The notes below the pieces were generated by a model. That model had not been told where the DNA came from. It worked only from the letters and a program-made list of their open reading frames with translations, and made no database searches. This document shows, piece after piece, positions 46,385 to 61,669 of a stretch of 64,000 nt of DNA (position 1 is its first letter; every line of letters starts with the position of its first letter). The DNA is from Purshia tridentata (lineage: Eukaryota > Streptophyta > Magnoliopsida > Rosales > Rosaceae). Both the position numbers and the translations under genes were made by a program. The DNA is taken from contig QANT01002601.1 in NCBI GenBank assembly GCA_003254885.1, forward strand, positions 1-64,000, in the 5' to 3' direction.

Positions 46385-49152
46385 ATGGGAAACAGCTTTG
46401 CGAAGGTGAGCGTGTGCTTCACCGGCGGCGGAGAAGGCGGTCGTCGTAATCGTGGAAGGCACGACGTATCGGTTTTAGTATCCGACCAGTATGACGAGGG
46501 TCTCGGCCACTCCTTCTGCTACGTCCGACCCGACCCGACCTGGCTGGCATCGTCCAAAGTCCACTCCGAGGAGGCCACCACTTTCAGAACCATCTCGGGC
46601 GCCTCCGTCAGCGCTAACACGTCGACGCCTCTGTCCACGGCTCTCGTCGATCTCTACTCCTATAACAGTATCGATCGTGCGGCGGCGTTCGAGAGCTCGA
46701 CGTCCTTCGCTTCGATTCCGCTTCAACCCATCCCGCGAAATCTAATCAATTCAGGTCCGATTTCGGGGAATCTCGGGGGCTGTGGACTTCCGGGATCGGG
46801 TCCGCTCGAGAGAGGGTTCTTATCGGGTCCGATTGAGCGCGGGTTCATGTCCGGGCCGCTCGACCGTGGGCTCTTCTCCGGGCCCCTGGAAAAGGGTTAC
46901 TCCGAGCAGTTCCAGAGGAGCTTCTCTCAGGGCGGTGGTTTCGGATTCAAACCCAGATCGGGGAAACGGAAACTAATTCGGGTTCTTCAGAGAGCGATAT
47001 CGAAGACAATATATCGGGGGCAGAACTCGATCGTCGCGCCGATAAAAAGCCGAGTGGTCTCGGTGAAAGAGCAAGATTGGATTGTCGGCCACGAGAAGCA
47101 CAACGAGAATTTGACTGTGAGCAGTGTGAATTTCAGTAGTGAAGGTAGCTTGGAAGACGATGACTCACTGGCGAGTCAGAATCTTCAGTGGGCTCAAGGA
47201 AAAGCAGGGGAGGACAGAGTCCACGTCGTCGTTTCGGAGGAGGACGGGTGGGTTTTCGTGGGGATTTACGACGGATTCAACGGCCCAGATGCACCAGATT
47301 ACTTGCTGTCGAATTTATACTCGGCTGTGCACAAGGAGCTCAAGGGGTTGCTGTGGGACGAGAGGGTTGAATCGGGGGCGGTGGGCGCCCCTGCAACCTC
47401 CCCTGTTCACCCTGAAAAATCGGATTCGGTGGTGCTTCCGAATAGCGAGAGTGATATCGATTTGGCAAGGAATCATGGAATGGTGGATGCTTGTTCTGCT
47501 CGGTGTGTTGAGCAAGAGAATTATCCGTGTGCAAGTGGGGACGTGAATTTCGATTCGAATTCGAAGAGAAAGGAAGGCAGGAATTCGAAAACCAAGTACC
47601 GGGGCTCTGCCAAGAAATGGGAGGATAATCAAAGGAGGTGGAGGTGTGAATGGGATAAAGAGCGACTGGAGCTTGATAGAAGATTGAAGGAGCAGCTGAA
47701 TAGGTCTGCTGGGTCTGATGGGTCATCAGCTATTAACCACTCAGATGTTTTGAAAGCTCTGTCTCAAGCTTTGAGGAAAACAGAAGAGGCCTATTTGGAA
47801 GTTGCTGACAAAATGGTTTTGGAAAATCCTGAGCTGGCTCTCATGGGTTCTTGTGTTCTTGTAATGCTTATGAAGGGTGAAGATGTTTATGTGATGAATG
47901 TGGGTGACAGTCGGGTGGTTTTGGCTCAGAAGGCGGAGCCCGATTACTGGCTCGGGAAGATTAGGCAGGACTTGGAGAGGATCAATGAGGAAACATTGAA
48001 TGATCTTGAAGCCTCTGATGGTGAGAGACCCAGTACAATTCCCAATTTGACTGCTGTTCAGCTGACCAAGGATCACAGCACCAGCGAGGAAGAGGTGGGA
48101 TTTGATTCCGTTTTTGTGTTATTTCTTCTGTTTTGTTTTTTTGTGGTTGGTTATGAGAACTTTGCTTCATCATTTTGGATGCTGCATTTTTCAGGAAGTT
48201 CAAAGAATCAGAAATGAACACCCGGAGGATGCTTGTGCTGTGATGAATGATCGCGTCAAAGGTTCATTGAAGGTCACTCGGGCTTTTGGTGCTGGTTTTC
48301 TCAAACAGGTATTAATACATTTTGCAGATGTTGTTCTTCAACCATATTTTTGGCCTTCTTTGATTTAGGAATCCATCACATCTCATGTGATTATGCTTGT
48401 ATATCAGTAACATAGCTTTCAGATATTGCACCCATAGCGATTCATAACCTCAATAACTTGAACAACTTTCTCATTGATTTCAATTCTCATCTTGTTATAA
48501 TTTAGTATACCCTGAATGAATATGATGATGATAATTATATATACACAGAGATCACACACACACACACATCTATTTTTGCGCATTGAAGGATCTCTGTGAT
48601 TAGATTTACAGTGTTTGATTTCAAAATTGTTTGCTTATTTATGTCTGGTGTTTCTCTGAATGTGTGCAGCCTAAATGGAACAATGCACTTCTAGAGGCAT
48701 TCCAAATTGACTATGTAGGGTCTTCTCCATACATCACTTGTTTCCCATCTCTCTACCACCACAGATTATGCCCCAAAGATAGGTTCTTGATACTATCCTC
48801 GGATGGGTTGTATCAATACTTCACAAACGAAGAAGCTGTTTCTGAAGTTGAACTTTTCATCACTTTGCAACCTGAAGGAGATCCAGCACAGCATCTGGTT
48901 GAGGAAGTGCTGTTTCGCGCTGCCAAAAAAGCTGGTAATATGTACTTAACAATAGAGAAGAAATTGTTCTTAATACAGAAAAGTTTATTCATTGGAGGAC
49001 GTTAACATAGTGAATTTGGTTTTTGGTGAATCTCAGGTATGGACTTCCATGAGTTGCTTCAAATACCACAAGGGGACCGAAGGCGGTACCATGATGATGT
49101 TTCAATCATCGTTATTTCCTTAGAAGGAAGAATTTGGAGATCATGTGTATAA
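46385..49152 (+). CDS. POLTERGEIST-like protein phosphatase 2C (PLL4/PLL5 type)
   Basis: Four exons, 46385-48094, 48195-48308, 48670-48934 and 49037-49152, sum to 2205 nt, 734 residues. The start [12 protein letters not shown] fits N-myristoylation and palmitoylation, as in POL/PLL1. A repeated motif, [20 protein letters not shown] then [16 protein letters not shown] (about 138-175), is typical of PLLs. PP2C motifs are [21 protein letters not shown] with Asp296, [21 protein letters not shown] with Asp653, and [18 protein letters not shown] near the end. Metal-binding aspartates are kept, so activity is likely. A charged, non-conserved insert (about 330-460) splits the phosphatase domain, as in the family. 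PLLs act in meristem and leaf development downstream of CLAVATA-type receptors. Confidence 0.92.
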
Positions 49153-49159
49153 GTAGAGA

Positions 49160-51503
49160 AGAAAATCACAGATAAAGATAAAAACATATAGAGGCAACCC
49201 GGAAAAGTCACGCATTTTCCTTTTTTGTTTGACAGTTTGTTTTTTTTTTTTTCTTTTCCTGATCACCTTTGTAAGATACCAATTAAGCTTCAGGAAGTGC
49301 CCGAGGAACTTGGTTGTGCAGTTTTCTGGGTGGTGAGGACTGTAAAGATGTAAGCTGGTTCTAGTTGATTATAAACTGTCATAGAAAATTGTAATTTTCT
49401 AATAAATGACATTCCTTTAAAAAAGGGTTTTGTTTGGCACTCTCTCTACCATCACTTGCTGTAAATTCTTCATTCACAATTTACAACTAAATGGGTTTGG
49501 CAACACTCGTCATCTCAGTATCTGCATCTTCTACTTTTTCATAACTTTATATTTCTCTGGTATGATTCACATGACATTTTCTGGATGACAGTATGAAATT
49601 GACTTGAGAGAAGCTCGTGGAGGGTTTCCTCATGTCAAAATACATTAGTTTGATCTAAATAGTGCAAAGTCAATAGCAGATAGGCATCAGTCAGCCGACT
49701 CAGCCTTGAGCTCTTTTTTCTTCTTTTAAGCCGTCATTAAGGTGCCAAATAGACCATGTCCATTAAATTTAAATCCAACCCATCGCTTTAACTTAAAACA
49801 ATGAAATCCATTGAAAAATGCCAAAAATCCCATGATTGAAAAAACCCTTTGACCTTGATTCAATTATATTCATAGTCATAAATGTATTTTGGTCATGCCA
49901 CGCAGAAAAAGGAGAGCCCCATGCAGATTGCAGACCCTCCCTCATTAGTCCCTTTGGTGGTTTAGTCATAATTCTCTCAACTGCTATCTACTTCTGAATT
50001 TGATAGTAAATGCAATGCAGTTGGGGAAAGGTGGATCCCAGACTCACTCATGAATGAATGATGTAAACCTGTCAGTCATCTTGTCATCAAATTGCAAACT
50101 GCAAAGCTTGGGTTTCAGTTACATCTTGGTACAGTTTATCCATTTCAGTCTATTCCAATCAGTTCCTTCATTGATACGTAAAGCTACAGAAGTTTTGCAA
50201 CGAGGAAAGCTTTTGGATTTTAGTAATAATGACGTTTAGTTTCCTTTTTGGGAATTACTGAAAATTAAAAGTTCTTTTAAACATGGCCCAATCTCTAGTG
50301 AACCCATTATTTACTTTTCAAACTCCACGTAGTCACTATTGTTTCATCATACTTATAAATTATGGGCTAGAAACTTACACTGGCCCAATTAAGAACATGA
50401 CTTTCACATAACACCTGAAGCTTGGGCTTACTTATGGGATTTCAAGGCCTATATAACTTTTAGCTGTTCAACATCTTGGCTGGTAGGCCCATATGAGAGA
50501 ATGAGCCCTATATGTTTTAGAAGTGACCGGCATGCTCTTCTAGTTGACTTTTTAGAACAAGATGTCACTTGTGTCCCTTCCTACAATTACTAAAGCAACT
50601 TTGACTACCCTGAAAAAAACAAACACTAAAGCAACTTTTGATTCCAATTTATGGACAAACCAAAAAAATCAAAACATTCTCAACATTTACTTCTAAACAC
50701 TCAAATGAGAAAAATATAGGTGGTGTACCAATTTCTCAAGAGTCAAAACAAACACAGTGGTGTGACTATAAAATGTTATTAACAACAACGAATCAAGAAA
50801 CAATCTAGTCATTATAAAAGTTCGATTATACACATCATAGCAAATTATTTTAACTTACAATAAAATAATAGATATTCAAACTTCAGACATCATCAACATT
50901 GTGTAAAAATATATACTAAATTCATAGTTAATTAGTCATTTAAACCTATTAATTAAATAAAAAATTGTCTCAAAATGTATATAAAATAGTCATTGTATTG
51001 TGGGTGCGGAAGTGTAACGCCCCTATTAGATACTGCCAACAAGTTTGATAAAAAATCATTGCAGGCCTCGTTACCAATTCAAACCAAAACAGCGCCTGCT
51101 GTGTAGTAGTGTAGAGAATGGTGAAGTTGACTTACCAACTCGATACTTTTAATACAAGAATTTAAATCTTCAGACAAGTCACACCCTCGGTTTCAACTTT
51201 GAAAATTTCAATTCCACCCATTTGTCATATATTCACCCTGACGTTGGTTCCATCTCTCTAATTGGTTTACCTTGAAACCTTCTCCTTACAACACTCTCAG
51301 TTGTCTTAAACAATCGACATTTGTGTCTCATTCTTCTCTCTGATTACATATGCAAGTCTTTTTTTTAATAGATAGATGGATGTTAGGTTTGTACTTGTTT
51401 TTTCATTGGGTTAGTTGTGCCCTCTCTACTTGGTCTAGTTCCAAACTGATCCAGAGCACTTTCTTGTCTCTCTTTTCTCTAATTTTTTCTTACCGTCTCA
51501 GAC
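49160..51503. other. Intergenic region between PP2C and ENTH genes
   Basis: AT-rich; a 3' region of the PP2C gene up to about 49420 (with an AATAAATGA motif at 49401) and then no supported gene. The ENTH gene leader lies in its last part, which contains pyrimidine-rich stretches. Confidence 0.4.
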
Positions 51504-52853
51504 ATGTCTATCTTAAGCAACAATAGCAGCAGCAATGGAAGTACACCATTGTTTCATGAGTTCAAAAAACAAGCTTCTTTCTTCTTCAAGGAGAAGATTA
51601 AGTCTGCAAGATTAGTCCTGACAGATGTTACACCAGCACAATTGTGAGTACTCAGCATTAATTTCTCTGTTTTATTAGTTGAATTTTTCTTTTTTATGTG
51701 GGTTTGGTTTGTTGGTCTGGTTTTGGTCATGGAACTTGTTATGGCTTTGGATTCTGATATAACAAATTTTCTGGGTTGTGATTAATGTCTGAAGATTGAC
51801 TGAAGAAGCTACAAATGGAAATTCATGGGCACCAGACACAAGGACCTTGGGGTCAATTTCAAGGGCTGCTTTTGAACTAGATGATTATACAAGAATTGTG
51901 GAGATTTTGCACAATAGGTTTCTGGGTGTTTTCGCCTTTTTTTTTTCAATACTTATTATTATGAAATTTGGGTAATTACGCATTAACAAGTATATTTTGG
52001 ATCAGATTACTGAAGTTTGAAAGAAAGAATTGGAGGGTCTCATACAATGCTCTGATTGTACTTGAGCACTTATTGACTCATGGACCAGAGAGTGTTGCAG
52101 ATGAATTTGACGTTGACAAAGATGTTATTGAACAGATGGGAAGCTTTCAGTACATAGATGAGAAAGGGTCTGTATTTCTGATATAATTTTTCCTGTATGA
52201 TATGTCTTTTGCTGTTTGTGCTTGTCATATTAAACAAGTTCTTATTAGACTATGAATTAGGACTGCATATTGAGACATGATTTCACTGAATATTTGCATG
52301 CAGATTCAACTGGGGTCTCACTGTTAGAAAGAAGTCTGGGAGAATATTGAAGCTGCTAGACAAAGGACCCCTTCTCAAAGAAGAGAGAGACCGAGCTCGG
52401 AAACTAACAAGAGGGATTCAAGGGTTTGGAAGCTTCTGCCAAAGGACATCTTCAGCACTTGAAACATATGGAAGGTCTAATTCTCACTCCAGCATCCATG
52501 AAAACCAAGAAAATCAGTTTCCTTCCTTTAACAATGAAGATTTTACCAAGAAATTTGAAGAACCAAAGCAGAGCAATGAAAGTGTAATCGTTGAGTTTAG
52601 CAAGGAGACAGAGAATTCAAGTTCTTGGGGTAGTTTTGGTGATGTTCTGGTGGCTAAGAAACCTGAAACTCAAACAAGTTTTAAAGAAAACATGGCTCCA
52701 AACAATGAAGAGTTGGATGGAGGGAACTGCATTGTCGAGTCGAACCTACTTTTGAGTGGTAAGACAAAAGAGTCCAGAATTGAATTTTTCACTGAAGATG
52801 GGCACCCCTTCAATGACACTAACAATCAAAGTACTGCTTCATTGCTTGTGTAA
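51504..52853 (+). CDS. ENTH-domain protein (epsin-like, small)
   Basis: Four exons, 51504-51643, 51795-51917, 52006-52167 and 52304-52853, sum to 975 nt, 324 residues. The ENTH fold (about 15-150) shows FKEKIKSARLVLTDVTPAQL, NSWAPDTRTLGSISRAAFEL, NWRVSYNALIVLEHLLTHGP and the basic RKKSGRILKLLDKGPLLKEE block, which in ENTH proteins contacts phosphoinositides. The rest (about 170-324) is a polar tail without clear clathrin-box or NPF motifs; this differs from full-size epsins and matches small plant members such as Arabidopsis At3g46540. A role in clathrin-related membrane traffic is inferred. Exon 3 uses a GTCTGT donor fixed by phase. Confidence 0.9.
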
Positions 52854-53344
52854 GCAATGCACTCGTAAAAAAGGAAAAAATACCATGTGTCTGCAGATTT
52901 CCACCTCACATGTGGAATAGTTACTTGGTTGAGAGTTTTATTGTTCCTGTTATAATGTGTGGATTCAAGATTCTACTCTCTACAAAATCTTAGGCAAAAC
53001 CCAAGTTTTCTATATTAAAGTGATGATTAAATCTCTTTTATTTGTTATTCCTCCATTTTAGTTAATTTACACTTTCATCATGGGTTGGTGTTTGCTTAGA
53101 TGATAAATGGTCTAGCACTAGAAAATAACCTGGCTTGATTCACAATTATTGGAGCTCTCCATTTAAACTTGACAAGGCTTTCAAATTTTGCTAGCTTTTA
53201 TATAACACGCACTTTGCCTCAATGATACGAATGCCGACTAACCCCCTATGACGGCATGATATACAATGGTTATAACTTAAAAGAAACATCTACACTGTGA
53301 ATGACATAACTGACCGCGTAGAAATACATGAATTTACTGAGATT

Positions 53345-56300
53345 TCAAGATTTGCAAAGCCAATCTTGAATAGCAAGCCGTAGAGCATGGTTGGGAGTAA
53401 GATGCAAGTGACTCAATTTCAAATTGGTCATTGGAGAGGTTTCACGACAATTTTGCAACCATCCACGCAAGGCTTCCCCCTCATAAGTGAAGCCATCAGC
53501 TGCCACCTGCGGGTCATGCATTATTTCCTGAAAGCAACCAACAACACGTGTAAGCCATGGAAGGTGAACTAGAAACTTGCCCTGTTTACCACCCTAGCTC
53601 TTACATTCATGTTAAAAGCTTGAAGCTTTAGGGAGCAGAATTTGAAATTCATGAGTTCTGTTAACAAGTGGAAAACCCTAGTCCTAAGTCCTAAAAAGGA
53701 TGATCTACAATGTTTCCTAGTTCCTAGTCATTTCAAATCATATTCAGGTATAAGGCTTCACAGCATCTTCTTGAACTAAAGAGCAAAAACAAATTGATCC
53801 CAAGGGTTACTAGAAGTTCGAACATTTAACAACCAAGCTTGAAGAGTAAGATCCCAACTTGTTTAGTCTTAAGGAATGAGCTCTAGGATAACTGGTTACT
53901 ATATTAAAGCTATTCCTCAACTAAGTTATACACGTGAGTATCACTGACCTGAAGGATTGGGCACAAGAAAAACGATGGCACTGGTCGCTCTTCAGAGGCA
54001 TACAACTGCTCCAATTCCCTCACCAAAGACGGTGTAAGCTCTGGTCTTTCCCTACTACTCAATTCACAGCATTGCAACCCAAGGTCTACCAATCGCCTTG
54101 CCACAGATATAGGCCATTCTCCAGCTGAGGAATCCAGAATTGATGCCCAATTTCCACATAAAACTGCCTTGCGCACCTCAACTGCTAAGCCGACCGGAGG
54201 CCATCTGGTGACTAACTGCAGAACGATTAGTCCAAAGCAATAAATATCAGACTTGGGCGTCAGGACTCCAATTCTATGAAGCTCTGGGTCTGTGTGAGAA
54301 AAAGAACCCTTTGGCTCACTGCCGCGGCGGAAACTTGAGCAATAAAGATTGTCCTCAGTAACCAGCCTGCAAATCCCAAAATCGCAAATCTTGCAGCTGA
54401 GTTCAGAATCTAGTAGTATGTTCTGGGGCTTCAAATCACCATGGACAATCTTTTCAGGTTTGGAAGAGTGCAAGAAGCAAAGGGCACTAGAGATTTCAGC
54501 AATTATTCTTGCTCTGGTCTTCCATGTCATGGGAGTAACATTGCTTTTTCTGAAAAGGTGGTCTTGGAGGCTCCCATTTGGTAAGTACTCGTATACAAGC
54601 GACCAGGCTTCTGGACACACACCAAGCAAGGTCACAAGATGAGGATGCTGTATTTTGCCAAGAACTTGTACCTGCATGCACGAAAACAAAGGTTGTTCGA
54701 TAAAGGGTACAATCCAGTTAAAGCTAGACATTTTGTATCCAAATATATTAACCATCCCTACACTTTGACATAAATACTTGAGAGAGAGAGAGAGAGATAA
54801 CCTCCTGTTGAAACTCTGATTGTCCTTGCATGTTATGTGGGTGCAGCTTCCTAATAGCAACAGTTCTTCCCAGCATTTCCCCCTTATAAACACAACCATA
54901 TCCACCCTGCCCAATTTTGAAGCTCTCAGAAAAATTGCATGTTGCAGTTTGCAGATCTGACAATGAGAATTCTGCCAACTTGGGCAATTCTTCAACAGAC
55001 CCAATGAGCCCGTTGCAGTTTGCAGCTCCAGCTTGTCGATGACTTCTCCACCGCTCAAGCCAGCGTAGGGCTTCCATCTTTTGTCGTTGAATACTCTGTT
55101 TTTCCTGTCGCAAAGTTGTAATTGAAGTCTGAATTAGTTTTACTTCCCCAGAAGCTTCATCTAACCTACGATTTGCTTCCTGTGTTCGACTGTCTAGAAG
55201 GGCAATATTCCTCATGGTCATCCTTATCTCTCTAGTAATTTCTTCTCTCTCTTCCAAGAGTTTTTCTTGTTCCTCTATCGTAGTTCTCAGGGCATCCTCA
55301 GCCTCGGTTCTAAGTATAACTTCATGTGCATGGGCCAACTCAAATGCTTTGACCTGAAGGAACAGAGGAAAAAAATTTTGAGTTTAGGAGTGATTCACAA
55401 GATATCTCTTGATATATATCTTGATAGCTATCATTGCCTATTTGTCAATATCATCATATATGTTAGAGTTATATCCCACACATAAGTTGAAATATATTCT
55501 TTGCCAAGAAATTTATTAACACGCAATTGTGAGGTTGCTAACTCTCTGTGTTTCTTTCCAGCAGCCATGAGAATATTAAGTGTTGGATGCCAAAAAAGTA
55601 AATGAAGGTATGCATAAAATTTATTTACAATTCTTTTCAAGATGGCTTTATAGTTTCTATGACTGCCTAAAAGGATTTGGAGAAGCAGTATAAAACAGTT
55701 AAATATAGAGTTTCTTTCCATTCATTATACTTAAGGTGAACTCATTTTTCTGTCCTGTAGAAGAATTTGAAAGTATTGAAAAGTTCCCTTTATCACATAA
55801 CAGAAATTCACAGTAAGTCCTTAACCTGAAGTATGGACATCTTCACAGTTACCTTTTTGATAGCTTCTAAAGCTTCTGATTCCAAATTTTTGCGCTTCAA
55901 TAGCTCTGAAAATGCCTTGTGCTTTAAAACCTCAGCTTCTATAGTAGCTTCTGTAAGCCTACTATAAAAGTTGTCGTCAACGTTTAAATCAGACTCTGAA
56001 GACAGCCTTCCCTCAGCAGAACTACATCCTGAACCAGAGCTTGCACTTGTACTAGTTGAAATATGAGTATTGTGGGGTAAGCATGTAATGGTAGAACAAG
56101 ATGAAGTTGGTGATGCAGCCAATACAGTCTGAACTGGTTCACTCTGAACCGAGTCTCTAATTCCAGTACAGCCTGTACTCTCTGCATTCTTTCTATCTTG
56201 AAATGATTCAGATCTCAAATTTTCTGATGCAATATGCGGTTGACTACAAGAAGGAAGAGAACTTTGGTCTTCAGAAGCATCTCTTGTCCATACATGTTTC

Positions 56301-58224
56301 CCTTTGTTGATAAACCATATTTCACAGAACAATGGAGCATTTTTGGCAGCATAATTTGCTTTGCTGGAGCTCCTTTTCACCTTCATGCAACTATATTAAA
56401 ATATTAGGAATTTTGAAAAAAACTGCATAAAGAAATCTATTGCAAAAATATAACATTTCAAGTTTCACAAGAACAAAACCATGAACACATACTTTCCATT
56501 GCATGTCTGATAAGGAAAAAATTCCAAAAACAGAAGTTCACAATTGCCTTTTCATTTTCTTTTATTGCTTGGAAAATTTACTTAGAGACCCAGGGGTTCA
56601 GCTTGCACATACTGGAGTATGAGTTGAACCTGGACCACTCCCTTGGAAGAAGGGCATGCCACTAGAGTATAGTATAATCAGTTCACAAGTACATTTTACC
56701 AAAGTTTCAGGAAGCTCTTCAGATATCCAAATTTTTTATTTCAGACCAAATAAGCTGGATAGCCAAGTTTGTTGTCTAGGTGATTAGCAATTTTACAGAC
56801 TACGGTCTTCAATCCTTTTTTTTTTTGTGTACAAGTATGTAAAATTTCAAAAGTAAATCCATTGAATTTACTGTGGAAAATTACCCAAACGATTTATGCA
56901 CCACTTACTTTTCTGGTACAGCCCCCATAACAAGCTTCCTAACACCATGTCTGATCACCAAGTCTACAATTCCTTTCTGAATTTCATCACCTTCAACCAT
57001 GGCAATGCTTGCTTTAACCTGTAAAGTAAATGCTTAGAGTCTAGACTAATATACTTCTATTAAATAATGGATTTATACAAGAGATATGTAATTTCTAATC
57101 AGTTATGAAACAATTGTCATTTCAAGAAATGTGGAAATTTGCCTCATAGTTTTTCACAAATTTTCAACCCCAATAAAACAAAGAATAATATGTAAGGCAA
57201 CAAAAGATTAAATTTTTCCTTGTGAAGCAAATAGTTAGAGAACTGCTTAAAGTGAACTAAAAAGGTACTAGGGACATAAATTAGTGGAAGAAATTATAAT
57301 TGCTATGATAGTAAACACTAAACATAAAGAAACAAAGCACACCTTTGCTCTAGCGCAAACGCTCAAATAATTTTGCAAAAGCTTTCCTTTCTGTTCCCTT
57401 TCCTCCCTCCTGAAAGCAGACAGCACTTCACCGTTTGCTTGACTTGCAGGTAGTTTTCCTACTGCACAATGTAATCATCAATGAAACACAACTTAGTACA
57501 AATCAAAGATGAAAAGATCTCAGACTGCTTAGCAAATGCCTGAAAACAAGAAACTGAATAATTGACTCTCTGTTTTCCATTAGGAAAAAGCACCATTGCG
57601 AAATTGCATAATTGAAGCGAGTTCTGCTAGATTCTTTTCTCCGATGCCAAACGAAGCAACAAATAGAAAATAATTGGCATTCCATTCACAACACGTGGTT
57701 AAAGGGACATTTTTCCCACTTTTTAAAATTTCAAAGAACATTTTGTGAATACAAAGAAAAACTTGGCCTGTTAACATACAGTACAGGTGCATGACTTTCA
57801 ATAAAAATTTATAAAATTGAGAACAATTTAAAAATCTATTCACCATAAAACAGAAGAATTCAGAACCGTTTATAAAAATGCTTGACAAACCACAACCACG
57901 TATAGACAAGGACTTACAGAGAGTGGGAATGAGCTGAGAAGGCTGATGAACGTGAAGTATACAAATTTCTTTACAACGAAATTGCTTGAAAGCCCAGTGA
58001 AGCAAGCTCACAGCTTTCTCCACGGACTTGCCAACCGCCACATACAACTTATCCCCGCCACCACCGCCACCACCGCCACCACTATCTTCACAAATTTCCG
58101 GCAACTGAGAGGTGGTGGCCGGCCGGTCAAACCCACGTCGGAAACTCACCGGAGACGAGAACCCAGAAATGGGTTCGGCAGCTGGGCCGTGATGAGGAGG
58201 GTGTGAAGGCTGTATGAGCTCCAT
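53345..58224 (-). CDS. USP-kinase-U-box protein (PUB33/PUB52 type)
   Basis: Seven exons, 58224-57918, 57461-57343, 57018-56909, 56390-55826, 55353-54802, 54671-53949 and 53527-53345, sum to 2559 nt, 852 residues. In order: a Gly9 run, a universal-stress-protein-like domain (about 57-180, LYVAVGKSVEKAVSLLHWAF), a Ser-rich spacer, a coiled coil (about 370-480, rich in Glu, Arg, Gln), a receptor-like cytoplasmic kinase domain (about 505-780) and a C-terminal U-box (about 793-852, IMHDPQVAADGFTYEGEAL). The P-loop GQGGYGCVYKG and DFG (Asp648) are present, HRD is HGD (628-630), and the VAIK lysine is Arg535 (VAIRKLHPHN). U-boxes recruit E2 enzymes for ubiquitination. Kinase activity is uncertain. 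Intron 3 holds a SINE-like repeat. Confidence 0.9.
56584..56680 (-). mobile_element. tRNA-derived SINE-like repeat in kinase intron 3
   Basis: Read on the minus strand, CTAGTGGCATGCCC is followed about 30 bp later by GGTCCAGGTTCAACTC, resembling RNA polymerase III A and B boxes of a tRNA-related SINE, then CTGAACCCCTGGGTCTCTAA. No intact 3' tail or target duplication was identified. It lies wholly within an intron. Confidence 0.35.
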
Positions 58225-59621
58225 AGATGATAGATTGGCAAAGGGTCAAGCTCAAGCAGCTCCGGTGCCGACGGAGTTGGCTTTGAAGCTTTGTGGGTTT
58301 GGGTTGTGGGGTGTAGGTGGGAGGGTCATGTGGTCTTCGAATCAGTAAGATTTTCGTGGAAAGGTTTTGGATTTGTTGGAGTTGTTTCCTTTCTTCCAAA
58401 GGAGGAGGCTTGACCTTTTGTGCTGACTTGACAGTGACAGAGGAAAGGTTGACGGTGGAGGTTGAAGAGCTTTTCTTTTTTCTTCATTTTTTTCTGGGCC
58501 AAGATAATTTGTTTTCAAAAGAAATTAAATTAATAATATCATCATGGACTGATGGTCATATCTTAATCTTTCATAGGTATTTTTATTTGGAAAATAAATC
58601 CTTATAGGTACATACAATAAATGTTGCACATGCAAATACAGAAAATATTAAGGACACAATTATTTTGCAATCTGCAAATATTGAGATGTGATAGCAGCAG
58701 TGCCATTGTCACAATGAAATGCAAAGTTGTTGGTCTAATTGTGCATGTGCTATTTGCCTATTGGTGAGTCAATTAAGTATTTAGTATTAGCAGAATGGTC
58801 TATCATATAAAACAAAGAAAACGACTCACTCGATGAGACTATGAGAGAGAGTGTGTATCATTTATTTGTTTTCTTTTAATACTTATTATACTGCCCATGC
58901 AATATTTTGATAGCTGGATAGGAAGATGCGAAACTCATCCCCAAGGTCAATTTACAGGATTAATCTCATTTCTTATCAGTAGGACTTTAAGATTTAGTAA
59001 CCAATAACCTTTATAACCATGCCAAACACGAAGTCTCAAGCCACCAAAGTAAAACCAGTGGGACATCTTGTCAGTCTCGCTCCGGCGTAAATGGCGCTAG
59101 TTTCTAACAAAGCATTTGGACAAAACATGGGGTGGCCAAAGGAGGCAAACACCGATGGAAGGGCTATAAATAAAAACAAATAAACATTTGGATCAAACTG
59201 AAAGGCATGAACTTATTAAATTAAACTTTGAGGCATTTGGGCAATAACCCACTACAAAAGTTAAAAATGTAGAAACAAAAATTTATTAAATCATCAGAAA
59301 GGCCCTCAAGAATTTAATGGCAATATTAGATTTTCAATAAGCAGGGAGGTGCGAGGGCCAAAATTTTATAAACGGCAGAGAGATTAGCTTTTAGCATTGA
59401 ACTAGTACTGTTCAACGGTTAATACAGAAAAAATAACAACTAAAGAGTTAAAACTCTCTGCTGTAACCTCCACGTCTCGTCGTTCATTTTGTTTCAACAA
59501 CACTGGACACCAAAATTTTGAGAGAAGCAAAGGTAGTAAAAACTTGCGACTTTGCGAGCTGCAATTGCTATGCCAAAAAAAAAACCTAGACAACACACTT
59601 CCACCGCTCCATCCCACAGCA

Positions 59622-61664
<2,043 letters not shown>

Positions 61665-61669
61665 CTTCT

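Noticed and set aside
47315-47726. Minus-strand open frames in the PP2C gene
   Set aside because: Overlap the phosphatase domain, whose conserved motifs lie on the plus strand.
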